Assembly: GCF_013035315.1 (NCBI RefSeq)
Contig: NZ_WQHP01000002.1
Coordinates: 124,001-188,000, forward strand
Source of the DNA: Ruegeria arenilitoris
Lineage (GTDB): Bacteria; Pseudomonadota; Alphaproteobacteria; Rhodobacterales; Rhodobacteraceae
DNA: 64,000 nt
Direction of reading: 5' to 3'
Of the stretch, positions 36,002 to 45,164 are shown piece by piece. Below the pieces are notes generated by a model. It made no database searches. It was not told where the DNA came from and worked only from the letters and a program-made list of their open reading frames with translations. A program made the translations under genes and the position numbers. The stretch's first letter is position 1. Every line of letters starts with the position of its first letter.

Positions 36002-37431
36002 TGGGGGAACGCATGCAGACAAAGATGTTGATCAATGGCGAGATGGTCGAGGGGGCCGGGGACGCTCTGCCCGTGCTGGACCCGGCGACCGGAGAGTCTG
36101 TTGCCCAAGTGCCAGAGGCTTCAACCGAGCAGATCGAAGCCGCAACACGCGCGGCCGAGGAAGCCTTTGAGACCTATCGCCTTACAGCTCCTGCGGAACG
36201 ATCAGCGCAGCTTTTGGCCATTGCGGATGTCATCGATGAGAACATCGAGGAACTATCCGAGCTGGAAACGCTGGATGTAGGAAAGCCCTGGCCGATGGCC
36301 CGTAACGAAGAGATGCCGCTGACCATCGACACCTTTCGGTTCATGGCGGGGGCCGCGCGTACGATGACGGGATCGGTCGCGGGGGAGTATGCGGCAGGCC
36401 ATACCTCGATGATCCGCAAGGATCCAATCGGGTCTGTGGCGTCGATTGCGCCGTGGAACTATCCCCTAATGATGGCGGCTTGGAAAATCGCTGCGCCATT
36501 GGCCGCAGGCTGTACCATTGTGATCAAGCCGTCTGAGATTACGCCGCTGGCCACGCTCCGACTGGCTGAATTGCTTTCGGATGTTTTGCCAAAGGGCGTG
36601 TTGAACGTTGTCCACGGTCGGGGTGCATCTGTCGGCGACGGCCTGATCAATGATCCAAGGATCGAGGGGATTTCGGTCACCGGCTCTCCGGCGACCGGTA
36701 TGGCGGCCATGCGGGCGGCTTCAAACCAAATCCGCCATGTGCATCTGGAACTTGGCGGCAAGGCCCCGGTCATTGTCTTTGGTGATGCTGATATCGATGC
36801 GGTGGCCGAAACGATCCGATATGGCTCGTTTTTCAATGCCGGGCAGGATTGTGCGCAGCCCTGCCGCGTCATGGTTCAAGATGGGGTATACGACCGTCTG
36901 GTAGCCGAAGTGGCCGATCAGGTGAGCCAAATTCAGATCGGAGCGCCCAAGGCAGAAGGCACGGAAATGGGTCCCGTCGTGTCGGCAGTTCAACGCGACC
37001 GCGTCGCCGGTTTCGTGGACCGCGCCCGAAGCAGCGCCGAGATCGCCGTAGGTGGCAAGGTAGGTGACGGAGCCGGTTTCTTCTATCATCCAACAGTAGT
37101 TGCGAATGTGGACAACGATGCCGAAATTGCCTGCAACGAGGTGTTTGGCCCCGTTGTGACTCTGTCACGTTTCACTGAGGCTGAGGACGCTCTGAGAATT
37201 GCAAATGCCGGACGCTACGGTCTGGCGTCGTCGGTCTGGACCAAGGATGTGTCGACCGCGATGCAGATGACCTCGCGTTTGCGCTATGGCATGACCTGGG
37301 TGAACACGCATGGGATGCCCGCTGCCGAAATGCCTTGGGCCGCGATGAAGGGATCAGGGACCGGGTGCGATATGTCGGTCTATGCGCTGGACGCCTACAC
37401 ATCGGTGCGCCATGTGATGGTGGCCCACTGA
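36001..37431 (+). CDS. NAD(P)-dependent aldehyde dehydrogenase, aminobutyraldehyde/betaine-aldehyde type
   Basis: Oxidises an aldehyde to the acid. The 476-residue protein shows the cofactor segment IAPWNYPLMMAAWK, the general base Glu in ELGGKAP, and the catalytic Cys in NAGQDCAQPCRV near residue 286. The overall sequence is closest to gamma-aminobutyraldehyde dehydrogenases, which also accept trimethylaminobutyraldehyde and betaine aldehyde. In this operon it could oxidise betaine aldehyde, or malic semialdehyde if the Rieske enzyme cleaves carnitine. It starts one base into the previous stop codon (TGATG). Confidence 0.87.
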   Translation: MGERMQTKMLINGEMVEGAGDALPVLDPATGESVAQVPEASTEQIEAATRAAEEAFETYRLTAPAERSAQLLAIADVIDENIEELSELETLDVGKPWPMARNEEMPLTIDTFRFMAGAARTMTGSVAGEYAAGHTSMIRKDPIGSVASIAPWNYPLMMAAWKIAAPLAAGCTIVIKPSEITPLATLRLAELLSDVLPKGVLNVVHGRGASVGDGLINDPRIEGISVTGSPATGMAAMRAASNQIRHVHLELGGKAPVIVFGDADIDAVAETIRYGSFFNAGQDCAQPCRVMVQDGVYDRLVAEVADQVSQIQIGAPKAEGTEMGPVVSAVQRDRVAGFVDRARSSAEIAVGGKVGDGAGFFYHPTVVANVDNDAEIACNEVFGPVVTLSRFTEAEDALRIANAGRYGLASSVWTKDVSTAMQMTSRLRYGMTWVNTHGMPAAEMPWAAMKGSGTGCDMSVYALDAYTSVRHVMVAH

Positions 37432-38171
37432 TGCGGCTTGCAGGAAAAAAAGCGTTGGTCACCGGTGGTCGACAGGGGATCGGGCGAGGGATCGTCGAGG
37501 CATTCGTTCGCGAAGGTGCGGTTGTCACCACCTGCGGTCGAGGGCCTCGGCCCGAGGGGCTGTCAGACAACATCACCTGGTATCCGCTGGACGTTACCGA
37601 CGCTATCGCCGTCGGTGAGCTCGCTGAAATGACAGGTGGCACCGATATCCTTGTCAACAACGCGGGGGTTCAGGTCGAAAAGACCGTAGCCGACAGTACG
37701 GATGCGGATTGGGAGGCAGTGATCGGCACCAATTGCCGGGGCGTGTTCAACCTCTGCCGCGCTTACATCCCGCGGATGCCCGAGGGCGGGTCGATCATCA
37801 ATATTGGCTCGATCTCGGGTAAAGTCGCGGACCCGTCTATGGCGCTTTACAATGCGTCCAAGGCGTTTGTGCATGGTCTGACACGGTCGATTGCGGTCGA
37901 CCACGGCCCCGGAATTCGCTGCAATGCCATTTGTCCCGGGTGGATTGAAACCGGAATGTTGGATGCAGGCTTTGATCTGGCGTCAGACCCGGCCGCGGCG
38001 CGGAAGGACGCACTGACGCGGCATGCCGTGCGGAGGTTTGGCAGGCCCGAGGATATTGCAAGTATGGCCGTTTGGCTCGCCTCGGATGAGGCGGCGTTCG
38101 CGACGGGTCAGTTGTTCACGGTGGATGGCGGTATGACGGCTGCTTCGCCTCTTAATCCGGGATTGTTTTGA
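37431..38171 (+). CDS. Short-chain dehydrogenase/reductase (second of two)
   Basis: Classical SDR of 246 residues with cofactor motif TGGRQGIG, NNAG near residue 79, and catalytic Ser (GSISG) and Tyr-Lys (YNASK). The ATG at 37431 overlaps the ALDH stop (TGATG); the longer open frame from 37335 lies inside the ALDH gene and is rejected. Why the operon needs two SDRs is not evident. One may handle the D enantiomer or 3-hydroxybutyrate from acetoacetate. Confidence 0.85.
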   Translation: MRLAGKKALVTGGRQGIGRGIVEAFVREGAVVTTCGRGPRPEGLSDNITWYPLDVTDAIAVGELAEMTGGTDILVNNAGVQVEKTVADSTDADWEAVIGTNCRGVFNLCRAYIPRMPEGGSIINIGSISGKVADPSMALYNASKAFVHGLTRSIAVDHGPGIRCNAICPGWIETGMLDAGFDLASDPAAARKDALTRHAVRRFGRPEDIASMAVWLASDEAAFATGQLFTVDGGMTAASPLNPGLF

Positions 38172-39097
38172 TGGACACACAACACACAGCTTGCCTTGGC
38201 GGCGGCGTGATCGGCGCCAGCTGGGCCGCGTTGTTTCTGGCGTCTGGCCGTTCAGTTGCGATGTACGACCCGGACCCCGACGTAGAAAAAAAGGTGCGCT
38301 CCTATATCGAAACTGCGTGGCCCGCGCTTGTCGAGCTGGGGTTGGCGGAGCGTGGCACGCCTGAGGCGATCTCATTCAGTCCAAACGCTGCCAGCGCTGT
38401 CGAGGGTGCAGCATTCGTCCAGGAAAACGTGCCAGAGCGTCTCGAGATCAAGCACGCCACCTTCGCCCAGATTGAGCCCGCCCTGACCCCCGATGCAATT
38501 GTCGCCAGTTCTGCTTCGGGGCTCACCCTTGGGCAGATGCAGCCGGGTTGGAAGAATCCAGCACGGTTTGTGCTGGGCCACCCGTTCAACCCTCCGCATC
38601 TGATCCCGCTGGTCGAGGTGCTGGGCAATGACAAAACTGCCGATGGCGTGGTCGAGGCCGCACAACGTCTCTACGAAAGCCTCGGCAAGACGACGATCCG
38701 CGTAAACAAAGAGGTGCCCGGTCACGTGGCAAACCGTCTCCAGGCCGCGATCTGGCGCGAAGCTATTCATCTGGTGACGTCTGGTGTCGCCTCGGTCGAA
38801 GATGTCGACAAAGCTGTTTGGGCAGGCCCCGGGCTGCGGTGGGCGGCAATGGGGCCAACGATGCTGTTCAACCTGGGTGCCGGTGAGGGCGGGCTGCGGG
38901 CTTTTTGCGATCACTTCACCCAAACCTTCAACGGTTGGTGGGATGACATGGGTGAGGTCTATCTGTCGGAAGATGTGACCCGGCAACTGGTCGACGGCGT
39001 TCAGGCCGAGGCGGAAGGAAAAACGCCTGCGGAACTTTCGCAACAACGCGATGCCCTGATCGTGGCCCTGCAAAAGTCGATATCGGGAATGCGATGA
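38171..39097 (+). CDS. 3-hydroxyacyl-CoA dehydrogenase-family protein, L-carnitine dehydrogenase-like
   Basis: NAD-dependent oxidation of a 3-hydroxy acid to the 3-keto acid. The N-terminal Rossmann domain starts with LGGGVIGASWAALFL, the catalytic His is in GHPFNPPHLIPLVE near residue 138, and the C-terminal helical domain follows. The 308-residue size and the N-terminal fold match carnitine 3-dehydrogenases and lambda-crystallin-type enzymes that act on free acids. Its product would feed the BKACE of this operon. ATG 38171 overlaps the preceding stop (TGATG). It is the last gene of the operon. Confidence 0.83.
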   Translation: MDTQHTACLGGGVIGASWAALFLASGRSVAMYDPDPDVEKKVRSYIETAWPALVELGLAERGTPEAISFSPNAASAVEGAAFVQENVPERLEIKHATFAQIEPALTPDAIVASSASGLTLGQMQPGWKNPARFVLGHPFNPPHLIPLVEVLGNDKTADGVVEAAQRLYESLGKTTIRVNKEVPGHVANRLQAAIWREAIHLVTSGVASVEDVDKAVWAGPGLRWAAMGPTMLFNLGAGEGGLRAFCDHFTQTFNGWWDDMGEVYLSEDVTRQLVDGVQAEAEGKTPAELSQQRDALIVALQKSISGMR

Positions 39098-39189
39098 CAA
39101 AGGCATTGGTGGCCGTCTTCTGGTAAATCGCAAATGCAGGAATCGGTCGGAATGACGCGGGCGGCAGATTCCAGTTGTGAATCCCTCCT

Positions 39190-39199
39190 TTATCTATAA
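39190..39199. promoter_or_regulatory. BioR-type operator, site 1
   Basis: The sequence TTATCTATAA is a perfect match to TTATMKATAA, the operator of the GntR-type biotin repressor BioR in alphaproteobacteria. It lies 43 bases upstream of bioB and overlaps a TATAAA -10-like hexamer at 39195-39200. Confidence 0.85.
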
Positions 39200-39230
39200 A
39201 AGATCGGGTAGCCATGAGAGTTTGCGAAAA

Positions 39231-39240
39231 GTATCGATAA
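39231..39240. promoter_or_regulatory. BioR-type operator, site 2 (one mismatch)
   Basis: GTATCGATAA matches TTATMKATAA at nine of ten positions and ends one base before the bioB ATG. Together with site 1 it gives a tandem arrangement 41 bases apart, about four helical turns. No bioR gene is in the window. Confidence 0.6.
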
Positions 39241-39241
39241 A

Positions 39242-40222
39242 ATGAAAAACACCACACCGCTATGGTCCCGTGAAGATGCGCAAGCACTGTACGACCTTCC
39301 GCTGATGGATCTGTTGTTTCGCGCCCAGTCGGTGCATCGCGAAAACTTTGATCCCAACAAGGTCCAGACTTCTAAGCTGTTGTCGATCAAAACCGGTGGA
39401 TGTGCCGAAGACTGTGCCTATTGCTCGCAGTCAGCTCGAAATGGATCGAAGCTGTCGGCCTCCAAGCTTATTGAGGTTCAGCGTGTTCTGACCGAAGCGC
39501 GCAAGGCGCGCGATGGCGGCGCTACCCGGTTCTGCATGGGCGCTGCTTGGCGCGAGCCTAAAGACCGGGACATGGATGCGCTGGTTGCAATGGTCGAAGG
39601 TGTGCGCGAGTTAGGCATGGAAACATGCATGACTCTGGGCATGCTGGACGACAACCAAGTGGTCCGCCTGCGCGACGCTGGGCTGGATTACTACAATCAC
39701 AACATCGACACGTCCGAACGGTACTATTCCGAGGTCATCACAACCCGTACTTTCGCAGACCGGATCGACACGATGAACCGGGTGCAGGAAGCCGGGATCA
39801 AGGTCTGCTCTGGCGGTATCCTTGGCATGGGTGAAGAGGTTCAGGACCGCGTGGATATGCTGGTAACGCTTGCCAACATGAATCCAGCACCGGATTCTGT
39901 TCCGATTAACATGCTGATGCCGCAGGAAGACACTCCGCTGGCCGATGCGAAACCCATTGACCCGATCGATTTCGTTCGAGTCATCGCAGTCGCACGCATC
40001 ATGATGCCAACTTCCTACGTGCGCCTGTCGGCAGGTCGCAGCGACATGAGCGATGAGTTGCAAGCCATGTGCTTCTTCGCCGGTGCGAACTCGATGTTTG
40101 TTGGTGAAACGCTTTTGACGGCGGAGAACCCCGAAGAAGATACCGATGCCATCCTGTTTGCCAAGCTGGGGTTGCAGGCTGAAACGGCTTCGGAACAAAG
40201 CTGTCTGGACGCCGCTGAATGA
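39242..40222 (+). CDS. bioB: Biotin synthase
   Basis: Radical-SAM enzyme inserting sulfur into dethiobiotin, the last step of biotin synthesis. The 4Fe-4S ligands C54, C58 and C61 (CAEDCAYC) align with E. coli C53, C57 and C60. Conserved [12 protein letters not shown] and GGILGMGE segments follow. The 326-residue length is normal. No ribosome site precedes the ATG, because the second BioR box occupies that spot. First gene of the bioBFDAGC operon. Confidence 0.96.
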   Translation: MKNTTPLWSREDAQALYDLPLMDLLFRAQSVHRENFDPNKVQTSKLLSIKTGGCAEDCAYCSQSARNGSKLSASKLIEVQRVLTEARKARDGGATRFCMGAAWREPKDRDMDALVAMVEGVRELGMETCMTLGMLDDNQVVRLRDAGLDYYNHNIDTSERYYSEVITTRTFADRIDTMNRVQEAGIKVCSGGILGMGEEVQDRVDMLVTLANMNPAPDSVPINMLMPQEDTPLADAKPIDPIDFVRVIAVARIMMPTSYVRLSAGRSDMSDELQAMCFFAGANSMFVGETLLTAENPEEDTDAILFAKLGLQAETASEQSCLDAAE

Positions 40223-41352
40223 AAGCATTGAGTCGTCTGCGCTCGATGCTTGAACTGCTGGACACCCGGCACCGCCGCCGGGTGCTCTCACCTCGGCGTG
40301 GACTGGACTTTGCCTCCAACGACTATCTTGGACTGGCGCAGTCTCCTGTGTTGCAGGACGCAGCTCAACAAGCTTTGGCACGCGCTGTTCCTTTGGGATC
40401 AGGCGGATCGCGGTTATTGCGCGGCAACCACCCGGAACATGAAGCGCTGGAGCGCGAGGCCGCCGCTTTCTTTGAGGCCGAAGCCGCCCTTTTCATGGGG
40501 GGTGGGTTTCAGGCGAACCAAGCGATTTTCTCGACACTTCCTGCAGCCGAAGACCTGATCCTTTACGATGATTTGGTGCACGCTAGCGCGCATGAAGGTA
40601 TGCGGACGGGGCGCGGCCAAGCGCGGGCCTTTGCGCACAATGACGTGGGTGCTGCACGCCTTGTGATCGAAAATTGGCTGGCCGAAGGTGCGGTGGGTCA
40701 AATCTGGATCGCCGTTGAAAGCGTCTATTCGATGGAAGGTGATATGGCACCTCTGACGCAGCTGTCTGATCTTGCCTGCGAATACGGTGCCATCTTGGTT
40801 GTTGACGAGGCCCATGCCACAGGCGTGTTTGGCCCCAACGGTCAGGGCCTGGCTCATGGCCTCAAGGCTGAACTGTTGACCTTGCACACATGTGGTAAAG
40901 GTCTTGGCGTTGCAGGTGGCTTGATCTGCGGCTCTCGGGTCATGATTGATACCCTCATCAACCGCGCCCGCCCTTTTATCTTTGCTACGGCCCCGTCACC
41001 ATTCAACGCGGCACTTGTGAGGGCTGTCTTGCAGCATCTGCAACAGGACACGTCTCTAGCGCAGGCCGCTAAGTCCCGCATCACACATGCGCATGCCGTC
41101 GCGAAGAAATCCGGGATTGGACAAGAAGCTCTGAACAGTCAAATCATTCCGGTTGTTCTGGGTGATGACGCCAAAACCATGGAAATGGCCGCAACGTTAC
41201 AGGCCAAAGGCTTTGACGTTCGTGGTATCCGGCCGCCGACCGTACCGCGGGGCACGTCGCGCTTGCGGGTATCGATCACTGGGAATGTGGGCGAGGATGA
41301 CATCAGCGCTCTGTTCGAAACACTGGCACAACAACAGGCGGAGGCGGCATGA
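40219..41352 (+). CDS. bioF: 8-amino-7-oxononanoate synthase
   Basis: PLP enzyme joining pimeloyl-ACP and L-alanine. It shows the alpha-oxoamine-synthase pattern: substrate loop [18 protein letters not shown] near 60, [10 protein letters not shown] near 195, and the PLP lysine K227 in CGKGLG. The 377 residues match the family. It overlaps bioB by four bases. Confidence 0.93.
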   Translation: MKALSRLRSMLELLDTRHRRRVLSPRRGLDFASNDYLGLAQSPVLQDAAQQALARAVPLGSGGSRLLRGNHPEHEALEREAAAFFEAEAALFMGGGFQANQAIFSTLPAAEDLILYDDLVHASAHEGMRTGRGQARAFAHNDVGAARLVIENWLAEGAVGQIWIAVESVYSMEGDMAPLTQLSDLACEYGAILVVDEAHATGVFGPNGQGLAHGLKAELLTLHTCGKGLGVAGGLICGSRVMIDTLINRARPFIFATAPSPFNAALVRAVLQHLQQDTSLAQAAKSRITHAHAVAKKSGIGQEALNSQIIPVVLGDDAKTMEMAATLQAKGFDVRGIRPPTVPRGTSRLRVSITGNVGEDDISALFETLAQQQAEAA

Positions 41353-41969
41353 GCACTGTTATCGTCACAGGCACCGACACCGGTGTTGGTAAAACCGTAT
41401 TTGCAGCGGGCCTGACCGCCGCGCTGGGTGCAACCTATTGGAAGCCTGTGCAATCCGGGCTCGAAGACGCGACGGATACTGAAACAGTCGAGTCTTTGTC
41501 CGGCGCCACGGTTCTGCCAGAGGCTTATCGGTTGAACATGCCAGCCTCACCGCATTTGTCGGCCGAGGATATGGGGCTTGAGATCGAGCCTGATCGCCTT
41601 GCCTTGCCGCAAGTCGAGGGACCGTTGGTTGTGGAAGGCGCCGGTGGCATCATGGTGCCGTTGAACCGGAAGGTCTTTTTCCTCGATGTGATCTCTCAAT
41701 GGCAGGCACCGGTCGTTTTGGTGGCACGCACCGCACTGGGGACGATCAACCACACCAGCCTGTCTCTGATGGCCCTGCGACGCGCGGGCTGCAATGTGGT
41801 TGGCGTGGCTTTCGTAGGTGAGGCTGAACCCGATGTAGAGGAGACCATCGTTCAGATGTGTCAGGTCACCCATCTGGGTCGCCTGCCACATATTGACCCG
41901 CTGTCGCGCGAAACTCTGTCGGACGCCTTTGACGCCATCGACGTGGATACGATCCGGGGGATGTTGTGA
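41349..41969 (+). CDS. bioD: Dethiobiotin synthetase
   Basis: ATP-dependent carboxylase closing the ureido ring of dethiobiotin. The P-loop GTDTGVGKT is at residues 7-15, followed by KPVQSG and VEGAGGIMVPL, all diagnostic of BioD. The 206-residue length is slightly short but normal for alphaproteobacteria. It overlaps bioF and bioA by four bases each. Confidence 0.93.
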   Translation: MSTVIVTGTDTGVGKTVFAAGLTAALGATYWKPVQSGLEDATDTETVESLSGATVLPEAYRLNMPASPHLSAEDMGLEIEPDRLALPQVEGPLVVEGAGGIMVPLNRKVFFLDVISQWQAPVVLVARTALGTINHTSLSLMALRRAGCNVVGVAFVGEAEPDVEETIVQMCQVTHLGRLPHIDPLSRETLSDAFDAIDVDTIRGML

Positions 41970-43252
41970 CTGCTTTGGAGTTTGACGCCCAACATCTGTG
42001 GCACCCCTATACAAACGTTCTGAACCCTGGTCCGATGCACCTGATCACCGAGGCTGATGGGGTCTGGCTGACCCGTGACGATGGCACTCGGATGATCGAT
42101 GCTATGTCGTCGTGGTGGTGCGCGGCCCATGGGCATCGTCACCCGGCGATAACCGCGGCGATGCAGGCGCAGTTACAACAGATGCCGCATGTGATGTTCG
42201 GCGGCCTCACGCATAACCCGGCGATTGAACTTGGGCGCACCCTTGTGGATCTGTTGCCAGGTGGACTTGACCGAATTTTCTACAGTGACAGCGGATCGGT
42301 CGCGATCGAGGTCGCGCTGAAAATGGCCGTTCAGTACCAGATGGCGCTGGGGAACACCGGACGCACGCAATTCGCCACGATCCGGGGCGGCTATCACGGA
42401 GATACGTGGAAGGCGATGAGTGTCTGTGATCCCGTGAACGGCATGCACGGGCTGTTCAGCGGGGCGCTCTCGATCCAGCATTTCCTGCCGCGGCCGCCCA
42501 TTTCGTTCGATCAGGACTGGACTGACGACTCCAGTTTGAACGGATTGGACGCTTTGGAAAAGCTGCTGGAGAGTAAGGCGGATCAGATCGCTGCATTGAT
42601 CCTTGAACCCGTAGTGCAGGGTGCGGGTGGTATGTACTTCTATCACCCCCAGTGGCTGAAACACGCGCAAGAGCTGTGCAAAGTCCACGATGTCCTGCTG
42701 ATTTTTGATGAAATCGCCACGGGTTTCGGTCGCACGGGCGAGTTGTTTGCGATGCAGCATGCGGGCGTTGTTCCTGACATCATCTGCCTCGGCAAGGCTC
42801 TGACCGGCGGGCACATCACTCTGTCCGCGACCGTTGCCACCGAGACGGTTGCCCGTAGGATCGGCGAAAGCGAGGCCGGCGTTCTGATGCACGGCCCGAC
42901 CTATATGGCGAACCCGCTGGCATGCGCGGCTGCTCTGGCAAGCCTGAACCAGCTGTCCGTCCGGGATTGGCGCTCCGAGGTGCATTCTATTGCGGAACAG
43001 ATGAAGCAAGAGCTTGCGCCCGCGCGCGACTTGCCCGGCGTCGCTGATGTGCGCGTCCTTGGGGCAATCGGTGTCATCGAGATGGAGCAATGGGTTGACC
43101 CATCAATCGCGCACGCTTTGGCACCGGAAACAGGCGTATGGCTGCGGCCGTTTGCGCGTAACATCTACTGCATGCCGCCCTATATCATCTCGGCTGATGA
43201 ACTCAGCCGCGTGACCGCAGCAATGGTTTCGCTGGTTCGGGGCGTGTCATGA
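41966..43252 (+). CDS. bioA: Adenosylmethionine-8-amino-7-oxononanoate aminotransferase
   Basis: Class III PLP aminotransferase making 7,8-diaminopelargonate with SAM as amino donor. Diagnostic segments are WHPYTN near the start, SSWWCAAHGHRHP, the DEIATGFGRTG PLP-binding Asp region, and the PLP lysine K277 in GKALTGG (E. coli K274). It uses a GTG start overlapping bioD. The product has 428 residues. Confidence 0.95.
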   Translation: MTALEFDAQHLWHPYTNVLNPGPMHLITEADGVWLTRDDGTRMIDAMSSWWCAAHGHRHPAITAAMQAQLQQMPHVMFGGLTHNPAIELGRTLVDLLPGGLDRIFYSDSGSVAIEVALKMAVQYQMALGNTGRTQFATIRGGYHGDTWKAMSVCDPVNGMHGLFSGALSIQHFLPRPPISFDQDWTDDSSLNGLDALEKLLESKADQIAALILEPVVQGAGGMYFYHPQWLKHAQELCKVHDVLLIFDEIATGFGRTGELFAMQHAGVVPDIICLGKALTGGHITLSATVATETVARRIGESEAGVLMHGPTYMANPLACAAALASLNQLSVRDWRSEVHSIAEQMKQELAPARDLPGVADVRVLGAIGVIEMEQWVDPSIAHALAPETGVWLRPFARNIYCMPPYIISADELSRVTAAMVSLVRGVS

Positions 43253-43869
43253 AACAGAGATGGTTGTCGCGCAATGGTGCGAATGATCTGATCCTGATTT
43301 TTGGCGGGTGGGCGCTGGGAGCCGCGCCATTTGCCGGCCTTGTTGGGGGCGGGGACGTGCTGTTCGTTGATGACTATACCCGGCTTGACGATCCGTTGCC
43401 GGATCTTGAGCAATACGACCACGTCGACCTGATCGCCTTTTCCTTTGGCGTCGCATCCGCGGGCCATTGGTTGGCGCAAACTGGATTCCGCCCCAAGCGC
43501 CTGGTTGCGGTCAGCGGCACTTTGTGTCCAGCAGACCCCGAGCGCGGAATTACCCCGGATATGATCCGCGCCACGGCAGACAATCTGACCGAAAGCAGCT
43601 TTGCCAAATTCTGCCGTCGTGCGGGTTTGGAGGGGCCTGCACCTAGAATTGATATATCTGCCGCCCGGGCCGAGCTTCACGCCGTGATTGACCGGGGCGA
43701 TTGCCCTGACGTAGTGTTTGACCGCATCTGGATACCTGAACGGGACCGGATCATCCCAACACGTGCGCAAGAGGCCGCTTGGCATGACCACCTTGACGCC
43801 GTGCGCAGTATCGCCGCGCCCCATGTTCCATTTCGCAGTGGCCAAAGCTGGCAGGAGTGGTTGTCATGA
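43249..43869 (+). CDS. bioG: Pimeloyl-ACP methyl ester esterase, BioG type
   Basis: Alpha/beta hydrolase that removes the methyl group from pimeloyl-ACP methyl ester, ending the BioC-dependent pathway. It belongs to the DUF452/BioG group rather than BioH: 206 residues, an early oxyanion-type segment FGGWALG and the nucleophile S65 in AFSFGVAS, the same position as in studied BioG proteins. It overlaps bioA and bioC by four bases. Confidence 0.9.
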   Translation: MKQRWLSRNGANDLILIFGGWALGAAPFAGLVGGGDVLFVDDYTRLDDPLPDLEQYDHVDLIAFSFGVASAGHWLAQTGFRPKRLVAVSGTLCPADPERGITPDMIRATADNLTESSFAKFCRRAGLEGPAPRIDISAARAELHAVIDRGDCPDVVFDRIWIPERDRIIPTRAQEAAWHDHLDAVRSIAAPHVPFRSGQSWQEWLS

Positions 43870-44624
43870 ACGCCCAGATCACCGACCGGGTGCAACGCAG
43901 TTTCAGCCGCAGTTTTCGCAGCTACCACGGCTCGGCCAGCCAACAGGCCAAAATCGCGGATCGCTTAGTGGAAGAAATGCGTCTTGGCGGCGCGCCTCAG
44001 CAGTTTGCCGCCGCGTTGGAGTTTGGCTGCGGAACCGGCCATCTGACACACAGGTTGTGTACTGAATTTGACTTTCAAAATCTGACGGTCAATGACCTTT
44101 CACCCGAAGCGGCGGAAACCGCCGAAGCCGTCCGCGCCGCTTTTTTGTGCGGGGACGCCGAAACGGTTGAATGGCCTCAACGACCCGACCTGATCACTTC
44201 GGCCTCGATGATCCAATGGTTGCATGATCCCAGAACCTTTTTGCAGCGCGCTGCCCAAGCACTTGCCCCCGGGGGGTGGTTGGTTGTGTCAGGTTTTGGG
44301 CCAGAACAGTACCGGGAACTTGTGCGTGTGGGATCAAATGCCAAAGCGCCGGGCCTATGCGGATCGGGCGATATGGTTGCGGCTATCGAAGACCAGCTGG
44401 ACATCGTATCCAGCGGCGAGAGTCTCTCATCAATGAATTTCCCATCCCCGAGAAAGGTTCTTGAGCACCTGCGGAGAACCGGGGTCAACGGGCGGGCGCA
44501 GAAGGTTTGGACCAAAACCAGCCTGGCTCAGTTCACGGATCACTACGTTCGGGATTTTGGCACCGATGCCGGTGTTCCGCTGACTTATCACCCAACATGG
44601 GTCGTTGCGCGCAAGCCAAAATAA
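43866..44624 (+). CDS. bioC: Malonyl-ACP O-methyltransferase
   Basis: SAM-dependent methyltransferase that disguises malonyl-ACP as a methyl ester to start pimelate synthesis. The SAM motif LEFGCGTGHLT is near residue 53, and the ASMIQWLHDP segment is characteristic of BioC. The product has 252 residues and the ATG overlaps the bioG stop. It closes a complete bioBFDAGC set, so the cell can make biotin from malonyl-ACP. Confidence 0.92.
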   Translation: MNAQITDRVQRSFSRSFRSYHGSASQQAKIADRLVEEMRLGGAPQQFAAALEFGCGTGHLTHRLCTEFDFQNLTVNDLSPEAAETAEAVRAAFLCGDAETVEWPQRPDLITSASMIQWLHDPRTFLQRAAQALAPGGWLVVSGFGPEQYRELVRVGSNAKAPGLCGSGDMVAAIEDQLDIVSSGESLSSMNFPSPRKVLEHLRRTGVNGRAQKVWTKTSLAQFTDHYVRDFGTDAGVPLTYHPTWVVARKPK

Positions 44625-45164
44625 ACGCGCCAGTCTAACATAGGCCCAGGCACCGACTACCAGTCTATACGTTCATATGCCTCGGTCTGGATGCAAGAGA
44701 TCTCAGGGCCCGAATGGGACAAAATGGCTTCGGCCATGACATCTCCGTCCTGATTGCTTTCGTGGTCAGACTGATCCAAATGCCAAGGCGGTGGCGTGTC
44801 AGCGGAGGAGGTTGCTGCGAGGGTATCAGCCAGTTCCGACCCCAATTTATCGTCACCGTTTTGGTCGTGACCAACGCCCAGCTCGAACGGTATTTCTGAG
44901 GTCGCTTTTGGTAAAATCGACGGCCGTTTTAAGTCAATCTATCCAGTCCCCATGACAGATGAACAAACCGGTGAGACCTATTTTCGTACGGCTTTCGAAT
45001 TGTCTGAAGACAGGATTGGGGCTGGCTCCTGGGAACGGCCATTGCAGGCTGGGATGACAGTCGTCGCAGAGATGACGACAGGGGAGCAAACCTTGTTGGC
45101 GTACCTTTTGAAGCCAGTGCAAATGACCATGGAACGCGCCTTCAACGAACGCTAGCCTTAGCAT
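44625..45164. other. Relic region between bioC and the SLC13 permease gene
   Basis: 540 bases without an intact gene. The right half holds an adaptor tail on the plus strand (44886-45155). On the minus strand, 44657 to about 44930 is open but lacks a clear start; it reads GHDQNGDDKLGSELADTLAA and ends SCIQTEAYERIDW, an acidic sequence I do not recognise. No ribosome site or promoter is evident for it. Confidence 0.5.
44886..45155 (+). pseudogene. Relic C-terminal part of a type I secretion HlyD-type adaptor
   Basis: The frame reads FGKIDGRFKSIYPVPMTDEQ, then TGETYFRTAFEL, WERPLQAGMTVVAEM and LLAYLLKPVQMTMERAFNER before its stop. This is the last beta-barrel section and C terminus of a type I secretion membrane fusion protein. 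Compare the intact adaptor at 27202-28518, whose end has FTDDNTGQTFYRAEV, LLPGMPVETLI and TPLSYLVKPLADYFNRAFRE. The upstream 350 residues are missing and an in-frame stop lies at 44868. It is not a copy of the 27-kb gene; the sequences differ throughout. Confidence 0.65.
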
